Shown here: positions 1 to 6,980 of the stretch, piece by piece
How the letters are laid out: every line of letters begins with the position of its first letter
How positions within the stretch are numbered: the first letter of the stretch is position 1
Origin: an uncultured Bacteroides sp.
GTDB lineage: Bacteria; Bacteroidota; Bacteroidia; Bacteroidales; Bacteroidaceae
Reading direction: 5' to 3'
Assembly (NCBI GenBank): GCA_900553815.1
Contig: USEY01000082.1
Span: forward strand, 1 to 7,419
Length of the DNA: 7,419 nt
Made by a program: the position numbers and the translations under genes
Notes under the pieces: generated by a model
The model's input: only the letters and a program-made list of their open reading frames with translations
Told to the model about the DNA's origin: nothing
Database searches by the model: none

Positions 1-24
1 AACTTCTATAACTTCTTAACTTCC
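1..24. repeat. Short AACTTC direct repeats at the window edge
   Basis: AACTTC occurs three times in tandem at 1, 10 and 18, with 8-9 base spacing. A related AACTT starts at 44, inside the perfect 10-bp palindrome AACTTAAGTT (44-53). The array touches the left edge, so its true length is unknown. It lies in the non-coding leader of the nucleotidyltransferase gene; in-frame stops (TAA at 9-11 and 17-19) argue against it being the tail of an upstream gene. The role is unknown. It could be a regulator-binding array or simple slippage-derived sequence. Confidence 0.45.
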
Positions 25-75
25 AGTGAAATATCAAATCAGAAACTTAAGTTAAAAATATAAACGTATAAAGTT

Positions 76-1506
76 ATGATAGAACTGACGGCGGAAGAGC
101 TGAAGCAACATTTCAGCGACAAGATATTCAGGCAGATTTCGGAAACAGCCGATGAATTGGGGTTGGAATGCTATGTCGTGGGCGGTTATGTGCGCGATAT
201 ATTCCTGCAGCGCCCTTCCAAAGACATCGATGTGGTAGTAGTGGGCAGCGGCATTGCTATGGCCGAAGCGCTTGGCAAGCGACTCGGCAAGGGCGCTCAT
301 GTGTCGGTGTTCAAGAACTTCGGTACGGCACAGCTCAAATATCACGGCACGGAAGTGGAGTTTGTAGGTGCCCGTAAGGAGTCATATACACACGATTCGC
401 GTAAACCCATTGTGGAAGATGGTACATTGGAAGACGATCAGAACAGGCGCGACTTTACCATCAATGCCCTGGCTGTGTGCTTGAACAGTAGCCGCTATGG
501 CGAACTGGTAGACCCCTTTGGTGGTATGGACGACATGAAGGAACGCACCATCCGTACGCCGCTCGACCCTGATGTGACCTTCAGTGATGACCCCTTGCGT
601 ATGATGCGCTGCATACGGTTTGCCACGCAGCTCAACTTCTATATAGATGATGAAACCTTTGAATCGCTTTGCCGTAACCGGGAGCGTATCAACATCATTT
701 CGCGTGAACGCATAGCCGACGAATTGAATAAAATCATGCTTTCTCCTATTCCTTCCAAGGGCTTCATTGATTTGGAGCGTTCCGGATTGCTGGAATTGAT
801 ATTTCCCGAACTGGCAGCTTTGCAAGGAGTAGAGACACGCAACGGGCGGGCTCATAAGGATAATTTCTATCATACCCTTCAGGTACTTGACAATATCAGC
901 AAGAATACCGATAATCTGTGGTTGCGTTGGGCGGCCCTGCTGCACGATATAGCGAAACCAGTTACCAAACGCTGGGAACCGCGTGCGGGGTGGACCTTTC
1001 ACAATCATAACTTTGTGGGCGAGAAGATGATTCCCGGTATTTTTCGTCGGATGAAGTTACCTATGAACGAGAAAATGAAATATGTGCAGAAGCTGGTAGG
1101 TTTGCACATGAGACCTATCGTCATTGCCGATGAAGAGGTGACTGATTCAGCTGTCCGTCGTTTGTTGTTTGAGGCGGGTGATGATATAGACGACCTGATG
1201 ACTTTGTGTGAGGCTGATATCACTTCCAAGAATCTGGAACGCAAACAGCGTTTTCTGGATAATTTTCAGTTGGTACGTCGCAAGCTGAAAGACTTGGAAG
1301 AGCGTGACCGCATACGCAATTTCCAGCCTCCTGTCAGCGGCGAGGAGATAATGAAGACTTTCGGACTCCCGCCTTGCCAGCAAGTGGGCTCACTGAAGAG
1401 TGCTATTAAAGATGCCATACTCGATGGAATAATTCCCAATGAATACGAGGCAGCACGTGCCTTTATGTTGGAAAAAGCCGAAAAGATGGGATTGAAAATT
1501 ATGTAG
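76..1506 (+). CDS. cca: CCA tRNA nucleotidyltransferase with HD domain
   Basis: This cytoplasmic enzyme probably adds or repairs the 3'-terminal CCA of tRNAs using CTP and ATP, without a nucleic-acid template. The 476-residue protein has the class II nucleotidyltransferase/poly(A) polymerase head. GGYVRD lies at 36-41, the catalytic carboxylates are D50 and D52 (KDIDVVVVG), and a probable third acid is E95. RKESY is at 100-104, RRDFTINA at 124-131, DPFGG at 146-150, and the base-selecting segment [12 protein letters not shown] at 171-182. A metal-dependent HD domain follows, with H266, H290-D291 (LLHDIAKP), H309/H311, H344 and D381 as candidate ligands. In the E. coli enzyme such a domain gives phosphatase and phosphodiesterase activity. 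The C-terminus (about 424-460) carries a conserved GEEIM...FGLPP...LKSAI...ILDG segment. The ATG at 76 follows an A/T-rich leader and starts just before the first conserved helix. A strong terminator follows at once, so it is transcribed apart from the next gene. Poly(A) polymerase activity cannot be excluded from motifs alone. Confidence 0.93.
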   Translation: MIELTAEELKQHFSDKIFRQISETADELGLECYVVGGYVRDIFLQRPSKDIDVVVVGSGIAMAEALGKRLGKGAHVSVFKNFGTAQLKYHGTEVEFVGARKESYTHDSRKPIVEDGTLEDDQNRRDFTINALAVCLNSSRYGELVDPFGGMDDMKERTIRTPLDPDVTFSDDPLRMMRCIRFATQLNFYIDDETFESLCRNRERINIISRERIADELNKIMLSPIPSKGFIDLERSGLLELIFPELAALQGVETRNGRAHKDNFYHTLQVLDNISKNTDNLWLRWAALLHDIAKPVTKRWEPRAGWTFHNHNFVGEKMIPGIFRRMKLPMNEKMKYVQKLVGLHMRPIVIADEEVTDSAVRRLLFEAGDDIDDLMTLCEADITSKNLERKQRFLDNFQLVRRKLKDLEERDRIRNFQPPVSGEEIMKTFGLPPCQQVGSLKSAIKDAILDGIIPNEYEAARAFMLEKAEKMGLKIM

Positions 1507-1537
1507 CAAGAAATAACGGAAAACCGTGATAAATTAT

Positions 1538-1573
1538 AAACTCGGGAACAGATAGGCTGTTTCCGAGTTTTTT
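1538..1573 (+). terminator. Intrinsic (Rho-independent) terminator after cca
   Basis: The arms CTCGGGAACAG (1541-1551) and CTGTTTCCGAG (1557-1567) form an 11-bp stem with one G-U wobble and a five-base loop (ATAGG). Three A's before the stem can extend it into the T's after it. Six T's (1568-1573) follow directly, then G and four more T's. It lies 34 bases after the stop codon of the nucleotidyltransferase gene and should end that transcript. Confidence 0.93.
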
Positions 1574-1781
1574 GTTTTATCAGGTTGAAATGTGTCGCGA
1601 ATACCCGATTTTAGAGGACTATTCGGCATTTTTCAGGGCATAAATCAAGCTATTTTCTTATATTTTATGTTTTGTTTTCTTAATAGGAGGCAATTCATAT
1701 TACATGCGTAATACAGTGAAATGAAAAAGATATTTGCAAAAAAAATGAGTAAATCTGATGCATCCTATAAAGAATAATATT

Positions 1782-1789
1782 TATATTTG
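1782..1789 (+). promoter_or_regulatory. Putative Bacteroides -7 promoter element
   Basis: TATATTTG matches the Bacteroides sigma-ABfr -7 consensus TAnnTTTG exactly. The partner -33 element (TTTG, about 19-21 bases upstream) is not convincing: the region near 1753-1762 offers only weak TCTG or GATG sequences. Transcription would start around 1795-1798, giving a leader of about 40 bases before the ATG at 1834. This is the only good -7 match between the upstream terminator and the gene, and it would serve the two-gene operon. The missing -33 match suggests weak or activator-dependent expression, which is inference. Confidence 0.55.
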
Positions 1790-1833
1790 CAGTCGTGAAT
1801 ATGAGAGAAAATAATTGTTAATATAATAATTTT

Positions 1834-3942
1834 ATGAATAGATTGAAAATTGGTAATGCTTATTGCCGAAGCATTGCTGCGCTTGTTGCGGCTTTATTGC
1901 TCAGTGGACAAGCAATGGCACAAGTTAAAGAGAAAAGAAGTTTCTCTTCTGACAAGACGATTGAGGCGTTTGACAATACAACGTTCTGTACTGCTTTCTT
2001 GGCCGATAAGTCGTTATACACATTGCGTGATATTCCTGTAACTGATATTCACAAAATAACCAAGATAGCATTTAATCCTACGGGAAGCTCTATTGCCGTG
2101 CTTCGCAATGAAAAGCCTATTTCTATTTATTCTTTCCGCATCATGGACAGGCGCTTGTTTGAATTGAAGGACAAACGCAAGGGCCTGAAAGAGAAACCCT
2201 ATCCTGTCAGTATGTGCTATGGTGCGGATGCCCGCAACTTTATTGTTTCCAATTCATCGGGCGAAATCATTATTTACGATACCAAGGAATATTTGCCTCA
2301 AGCTTATATCCAGGGCAAGACACCGGCTTCGTTCCTGGCACTGAGTTCCAATAACTATTTCATTGCTGCAGCCGCCGATGCCAACATTGACATCTGGAAT
2401 TTCCGTACAAAAGAATTGCGTAAGTCTGTTTCCTTGCCTGCTGCCATTACAGGTATGGCATTCTCTGACGATGCTTCACGCCTTGCAGTTGTAACAGCCG
2501 ATGGCCAGCTTACTATTCTGGATACGAAAACATGGAATAAGGAAAGTGCTTTTGATAAGCTGGGAGGTTCACTGACTTCTCCGTCGTTCCATCCGGAAGG
2601 AAAATATGTCAGTGTGGTGAAAGACGGAAACGCCATTGTAATAGTAAACCTCAAGAGTGGTGCGATTGAACAAACCATCAGTGAGGCAGAAGGTGGTGTG
2701 ACGGGTAACCGTTTCTTCATGAACCGTCAGACAAGCGATGTGTTTATTTTGTCCAACCGACCGAAAGCCATGGTCTTCTGGGATGCCAACGGTTTGAATC
2801 CTTTCTATGGCAAGTTGATGTCGAGCGAGGTAGATGCCAAGATGAACGAATGGGTGAAGATGATGGAAGGCGAGACTATGGAAGAATATGCCATTCGTGT
2901 GAACGATGAAACCCGCCTGAAACAACAGCAAATCTTTGCACAGGAAGTGGCTACTGAACTGGCAGGTGACCGTATCTCGATAGAAAATCCGTTCGTGGGC
3001 GAATATGACGCTGCCAGCAGCATGCTGAACATCGGCTTTAATACAATGCCTTCTATCGCATTGGAGGTGCCCGAATCGGAACTGGGCGATTTCAAGGATA
3101 GCAAGAACCTGAAGTTTGATAATGCTGTATACGTGTTGAATGATAAAGATGAATTTGAGTTGGCCTATGTTGAGGTTCGTAATGAGACAACCAATAAAGT
3201 CTATATCTACGATAACATTGGTCGTACGAAGCTGACAGCCATGGAAGATGATGAGAACTTCGTTCCTTTGGAGGTAATGCAGCAGGCCAGTCGTGAGGAG
3301 GTGCAGCTGAAGGAAATCAAGGAGGCTGTGGTAGAAGAAAAGAAGCAGGATAAGCTGATTACCGAGAATACACAGATTGATGTGAAGACCGAAGTTGTAC
3401 CGGGTGTAGATGCTGACGGTAACAAGATACTGAACTACAAGGTAGGTTATAAGTATGAAGTTATCAACAAGGCTTTCTCTGCCAAGGAAGACTTCCCCTC
3501 AGGTGGTTATGACATCGAACGCTCCAATGCGGCTATGTCGCTGATGAAGATTATCAAGAGCGCGTTCGAAGGCGACTTCTCCAAATACCTGTCAGAAGGC
3601 AAGCAGGTGAAGATTATCATCACCGGTTCGGCCGACGCAAGTCCTATCCGTGGACGTATTGCTTACAATGGCAAGTATGGTGAATTTACTGACGAACCTT
3701 ATTATAAGGATGGAAACCTTGACAACATTACGGTGACCAAAGCGTCGGGCATTACTTCCAACGAGCAGTTGGCGCTGATGCGTGCTGCCGGTGTGAAGGA
3801 TTATATTGAAAAGAATGTGACCACTCTCGACAATACCCAAAACGAATTTGAGTTCCATGTGGAGGTAGCTAAGGAAAGAGGAGGTGAGTTCCGTAAGATT
3901 AATGTGGAATTCCTTATCATGGATGCTTTCCCTGCCAAATAA
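1834..3942 (+). CDS. Exported WD40-like beta-propeller protein with divergent OmpA-like C-terminal domain
   Basis: This 702-residue protein starts with a signal peptide: basic N-region, hydrophobic stretch about 14-24, and likely cleavage AMA|Q after residue 29. There is no lipobox Cys. Residues about 70-320 look like a WD40/YVTN-type propeller with roughly six blade-like repeats (near 74-101, 125-149, 166-190, 205-232, 248-272, 292-317), several with D-[IV]-W/Y-type ends. A helical linker (about 331-381) leads to a beta-rich segment (382-465) and a charged, possibly coiled-coil stretch (483-514). Residues about 555-698 resemble an OmpA/MotB peptidoglycan-binding domain. TGSADA places D601 in the position of the conserved Asp, NEQLALMRA places R650 in the position of the conserved Arg, and a GGEFRKINVEF end recalls the RRVE strand. 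It is followed, 135 bases later and on the same strand, by an exported caspase-like gene, so the two are probably co-transcribed. A role as a wall-anchored scaffold or sensor is inferred. The propeller call is firmer than the OmpA-like call. Confidence 0.82.
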   Translation: MNRLKIGNAYCRSIAALVAALLLSGQAMAQVKEKRSFSSDKTIEAFDNTTFCTAFLADKSLYTLRDIPVTDIHKITKIAFNPTGSSIAVLRNEKPISIYSFRIMDRRLFELKDKRKGLKEKPYPVSMCYGADARNFIVSNSSGEIIIYDTKEYLPQAYIQGKTPASFLALSSNNYFIAAAADANIDIWNFRTKELRKSVSLPAAITGMAFSDDASRLAVVTADGQLTILDTKTWNKESAFDKLGGSLTSPSFHPEGKYVSVVKDGNAIVIVNLKSGAIEQTISEAEGGVTGNRFFMNRQTSDVFILSNRPKAMVFWDANGLNPFYGKLMSSEVDAKMNEWVKMMEGETMEEYAIRVNDETRLKQQQIFAQEVATELAGDRISIENPFVGEYDAASSMLNIGFNTMPSIALEVPESELGDFKDSKNLKFDNAVYVLNDKDEFELAYVEVRNETTNKVYIYDNIGRTKLTAMEDDENFVPLEVMQQASREEVQLKEIKEAVVEEKKQDKLITENTQIDVKTEVVPGVDADGNKILNYKVGYKYEVINKAFSAKEDFPSGGYDIERSNAAMSLMKIIKSAFEGDFSKYLSEGKQVKIIITGSADASPIRGRIAYNGKYGEFTDEPYYKDGNLDNITVTKASGITSNEQLALMRAAGVKDYIEKNVTTLDNTQNEFEFHVEVAKERGGEFRKINVEFLIMDAFPAK

Positions 3943-3986
3943 GAAGCAGAAAGACATTTGCTGCGAAGCAATGGTGAATAACTACA

Positions 3987-4055
3987 GCCACGAGCTGCAG
4001 GCCACGGGAACAGGAGGGCGTTGAAGTCACTGTTCCGGGGCTTGCGGCTCTTGGC
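3987..4055 (+). repeat. Long imperfect inverted repeat / intercistronic stem-loop
   Basis: The left arm (3987-4013, starting GCCACGAGCTGCAGGCC) pairs with the right arm (4030-4055, ending GGCTCTTGGC). My hand alignment gives 24 pairs, two of them G-U, with two mismatches (3991 x 4051 and 4004 x 4038) and one bulged G (among 4006-4008). The 16-base loop is 4014-4029. No T-run follows, so it is not a standard terminator. It sits between the WD40 and caspase genes and ends 22 bases before the caspase ATG. It could be an mRNA processing or stability element that sets the ratio of the two proteins, a partial attenuator, or a REP-like dispersed repeat. The loop side carries an AGGAGGG stretch (4012-4018), which is unlikely to matter for translation in Bacteroidales. 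Confidence 0.75.
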
Positions 4056-4077
4056 CATAAAATACATTAAACCGATT

Positions 4078-6882
4078 ATGATACGAAAAATCATTTTGTT
4101 TACCGCTTTGTTGCTGGTTGTAGGCTTGAAATCGCAGGCACAGACATCTGCCGAATTCAACCGTGCCAACCAACAATATGTGCTCTTTGAAAGTGAACGT
4201 GACAAAGGCACCAACATGGACGGTATGTATGCCTATTTGCTCGAAAGCTACCGTTCGTTTATGAATGTCTTGGAAGCGTCCGATAACAATCAGTATTTGA
4301 CGGGCGTGAAAAATCGTTTGAGGGGTATGTATCCTTATTTGCTGAACGGGGCTATTTATTATTCGGAGAACAAGCAGCCTTCCAAATCTCTTGATTTTGC
4401 GTCAGCCTATATTGATATGCCTCAACTGCTTATTTTTCGCAGTGAACTTTTTCCGAAAGACAGTCGATATGCTTCTGTGGTGTTCTACGCTGCTGTATCG
4501 GCCTATCAGTTGGAAAAGTATTCGCAGGCTTTGAAGTATTTTCAGGAATACTTGAATACGGGAGCAGAATCTGAAGTGAATGAGAAAGACTGCTACGTGT
4601 ATATGAACATGATTTACATGAAGCAGAAGAATTATGCAGAGCAGGAGCGTATTTTGGAACAGGCTATTGCCAAGTTCCCGGTTTCGCTCGACTTCCTCTA
4701 CAACCTGGTCAATGTACATATTGCTACCAACAATATGCCTAAGTTGCTCGATGCCATAGACCGCATCCTGGCTGTAGACCCCAATAATGACAAGGTTCTT
4801 CCTATTAAGGCACGAATTCTCGACCGTCAGGGCAAGCATCTGGAGGCTCTCGATATCTTCAAGCGTCTCTATGCACTTTATCCCAACGATTATTCACTGC
4901 TTACCGGATTGGCACGCGCCAATTTCAATGTAGCTACGCAGATTGTAAATGAAGGCGCTACCATTGCCAGTGATACGGAGTATGCCATTGTTCGTCAGCG
5001 TGCTTCGGGTTATCTGCTCGATGCCAAGGACTTGTTCCTGAAGATTCTGGAAAAAGACCCTACATCCAAGCAGTATATGCAGGGACTGGCTGGTGTGTAC
5101 CAGTATATGGATATGAAACCCGAGTACGAGGTTCTGAGCAAAATCATTGAAGACGGTGCTTCTTACACGTCTTTCCCCTCTCGCCTGCTGGCTTACAACG
5201 AAGCCTTGAAGAAAGACCAGTCGGTTACGCAACAGCAGGAAAGCGCTCCTGTGCCTGTAGAGCCGGCTATGTTGGTCATGCACATCGACAGTTTTATGGA
5301 TGGCAATAACAACCAGATAATTGATGCCGGTGAAAGCTTTGCTGTACAGTTTACGATAGAGAACAAAGGAAAGGGTGATGCTTATAACCTGCGTCTTCGT
5401 TTGTCGGAACAGCAGGGATTCGACCAGTATTTCGACGGTCCGCGCGAACTCGATGGTGGAAATATTCCAGCCGGGACCAGCAAGCAATATACATTCCGTT
5501 ATCTGGTGAAGAAGGATATACCAACCACTCCTGCCACTATCAATATCTATGCTTTTGAGGCTAACGGCTTTGATGCCGACCCGGCTACCCTGCAGGTTTA
5601 TGCGCAGGAATATGCCATGCCGCGCCTTCGTATAGCCGATCATCAGTTCTTTGCTGACGAAGGCTCGTCCATTACCTTGGGCGGCAACGGTAAACTGACG
5701 TTGGCTTTGCAGAATTTCGGTGCCAAGACAGCTTACAATGTTAAGTTGAAATTTGAATTACCGAAGAATGTCTTCAACGTACAGTCCGAGGAACTGGTGG
5801 TAGACAGTATTGCTCCGGGTGGAGTAAGCATGCTCGACTATCGTTTCTTTGTCAACAAGCGATTCTCCAATGACTCTATTGCCGTATTGGTGAATGTGAC
5901 GGAAGATTCACGTTCCAGCTATCTGAATGAAGCTTATAAGGTGAAGGTGGGCGAATATCTGACTGCAGCTCCTACCATTAAATATGGTGATGCCACTCAG
6001 CTTGCATCTCGTAATATGAATGTGAAGGATGTAGTGATTGGTATGAAGAGCGAATTGCTGGAAGATATTCCCGTAGGAGCCGTCAATCCGCATCGTTATG
6101 CACTTATTATCGGTAACGAAGACTACAGTATGACTGGAGCCAATGCTGAAATCAATGTACCCTATGCTGTCAATGATGCCGCTGTCTTCCGTGAATATTG
6201 TGTTCGTACGTTCGGAGTTCCTGACAAGCAGATACAGGTAGTGCCCAATGCTACGGCCGGTATGATGCACGAGAAGCTCGACTGGCTTGTCAGCATGGCC
6301 AGCACCGACCCCGAGGCCGAACTGATATTCTATTATTCAGGTCACGGCAATAACGATGAGGCTACCAAGGAACCCTATTTGCTGCCTGTCGATATTACGG
6401 GTAAGAACATTCGTTTGGGTATTTCATTGGCCGACCTTTACAAGCGTCTTGGCACTTACCCCATTAAGGGCGCATACGTCTTCCTCGATGCCTGCTTCAG
6501 CGGCGGTTACAAGAGTGCTGCTCCCTTGGTTGCTCAGAAGGGCGTACGTGTAGTTCCCAAGATGGGATTCCCGCAGGGACATACACTCAGCTTCTCGTCT
6601 TCAAGCGGTGACCAGACATCCAGTGTTTACCATGACAAACGCCAGGGATACTATACATATTACCTCATCAAGACCATCAAGGATGCCGGTGGCAAGTTGA
6701 GCATGAAAGAACTCTTTGAGCGTACGAATGCAGAGGTGAAGAAAGCTACCGCCATGATTGGAAAGATTCAGGAGCCTCAGTGCATGGCTTCGCCCACATG
6801 GCAAGAGAGTGAGTGGGGTAATATCCAGCTGATGACCCCGGTGGTAACTGAAACTGCTCCTACGCCAGCGCCTGTGCCTTAA
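4078..6882 (+). CDS. Exported TPR / Ig-like / caspase-family (peptidase C14) protease
   Basis: This is a putative extracytoplasmic cysteine protease of the caspase/metacaspase fold (934 residues). I chose the ATG at 4078 because it follows an A/T-rich leader and opens a normal signal peptide: MIRK, hydrophobic 5-17, likely cleavage SQA|Q after residue 21. A TTG at 4021 would add 19 residues encoded by the intercistronic hairpin. Residues about 130-360 form a TPR solenoid (repeats near 132-162, 170-201, 202-237, 238-271, 331-359). A Gln/Pro linker (382-397) leads to two Ig/CARDB-like beta domains (398-511 and 514-628), the first opening with a Ca-binding-like D-G-N-N-N...D-A-G-E loop (408-419). 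The caspase domain runs about 672-900: RYALIIGNEDY at 673, catalytic H756 in YYSGHG, EPYLLPVD near 765-772, and catalytic C806 in FLDACFSGG. D804 matches the S1 acidic residue of metacaspases, suggesting Arg/Lys specificity. A Pro/Thr-rich tail (920-934) ends the protein. The substrate is unknown. It is probably co-expressed with the WD40 protein upstream. Confidence 0.88.
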   Translation: MIRKIILFTALLLVVGLKSQAQTSAEFNRANQQYVLFESERDKGTNMDGMYAYLLESYRSFMNVLEASDNNQYLTGVKNRLRGMYPYLLNGAIYYSENKQPSKSLDFASAYIDMPQLLIFRSELFPKDSRYASVVFYAAVSAYQLEKYSQALKYFQEYLNTGAESEVNEKDCYVYMNMIYMKQKNYAEQERILEQAIAKFPVSLDFLYNLVNVHIATNNMPKLLDAIDRILAVDPNNDKVLPIKARILDRQGKHLEALDIFKRLYALYPNDYSLLTGLARANFNVATQIVNEGATIASDTEYAIVRQRASGYLLDAKDLFLKILEKDPTSKQYMQGLAGVYQYMDMKPEYEVLSKIIEDGASYTSFPSRLLAYNEALKKDQSVTQQQESAPVPVEPAMLVMHIDSFMDGNNNQIIDAGESFAVQFTIENKGKGDAYNLRLRLSEQQGFDQYFDGPRELDGGNIPAGTSKQYTFRYLVKKDIPTTPATINIYAFEANGFDADPATLQVYAQEYAMPRLRIADHQFFADEGSSITLGGNGKLTLALQNFGAKTAYNVKLKFELPKNVFNVQSEELVVDSIAPGGVSMLDYRFFVNKRFSNDSIAVLVNVTEDSRSSYLNEAYKVKVGEYLTAAPTIKYGDATQLASRNMNVKDVVIGMKSELLEDIPVGAVNPHRYALIIGNEDYSMTGANAEINVPYAVNDAAVFREYCVRTFGVPDKQIQVVPNATAGMMHEKLDWLVSMASTDPEAELIFYYSGHGNNDEATKEPYLLPVDITGKNIRLGISLADLYKRLGTYPIKGAYVFLDACFSGGYKSAAPLVAQKGVRVVPKMGFPQGHTLSFSSSSGDQTSSVYHDKRQGYYTYYLIKTIKDAGGKLSMKELFERTNAEVKKATAMIGKIQEPQCMASPTWQESEWGNIQLMTPVVTETAPTPAPVP

Positions 6883-6922
6883 TGGGACGACGATGAAAAT
6901 GTAGTTAATTTACTGATTTTAT

Positions 6923-6980
6923 AGCGAAAAGGACAGGAAGAACAGTTTTGGCTGTGATTCCTGTCCTTTTCGCTTTTTTT
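6923..6980 (+). terminator. Strong intrinsic terminator of the WD40-caspase operon
   Basis: AGCGAAAAGGACAGGAA (6923-6939) is perfectly complementary to 6958-6974, giving a 17-bp stem. Inside it, ACAG (6942-6945) can pair with CTGT (6952-6955) as an inner hairpin. Seven T's (6974-6980) follow. It begins 40 bases after the stop of the caspase gene. No matching T-run exists on the other strand, so it works in the + direction only. Confidence 0.95.

Larger units (their letters stand above)
1507..1833. other. Intergenic region between cca and the WD40/caspase operon
   Basis: This 327-base gap begins with the intrinsic terminator of the nucleotidyltransferase gene and ends with a putative promoter and the A/T-rich leader of the next gene. 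Between them I see only a weak inverted repeat, CGAATA (1598-1603) and TATTCG (1620-1625), separated by 16 bases, plus AGGAGG at 1685-1690. Very short reading frames (1704-1724, 1721-1777, 1801-1821) are present but carry no coding evidence. The layout separates a housekeeping unit from the downstream operon. Confidence 0.8.

Noticed and set aside
1704..1777. Two tiny frames (1704-1724 and 1721-1777, overlapping as ATGA) downstream of AGGAGG at 1685-1690
   Set aside because: They are only 6 and 18 codons long and lie upstream of the predicted operon promoter. They have no coding evidence beyond an MKK-type start.
3987..4055. Intercistronic stem-loop as an intrinsic terminator separating the two genes
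   Set aside because: No T-run follows the 3' arm (the next bases are CATAAAATAC), and no promoter-like element is visible between the stem and the caspase ATG.
4021..4077. TTG-initiated 19-residue N-terminal extension of the caspase protein, with AGGAGGG just upstream
   Set aside because: The extension is encoded by the right arm and tail of the intercistronic hairpin and would bury the signal peptide behind a long basic segment. The AGGAGGG is only 2-3 bases from the TTG, and Bacteroidales rarely rely on Shine-Dalgarno pairing. The ATG at 4078 gives a normal signal peptide.
382..5643. Long minus-strand frames opposite the three genes, for example 382-1008 and 4894-5643
   Set aside because: They lie entirely opposite well-supported + strand genes, show no recognisable domains, and are rich in residues expected from antisense of coding sequence.
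4078..6882. Caspase protein as a cytosolic abortive-infection effector (as in TPR-CHAT or STAND-caspase defence systems)
   Set aside because: The N-terminal signal peptide and Ig/CARDB-like domains point to export, and no nucleotide-binding, toxin, CRISPR or other defence gene is nearby.
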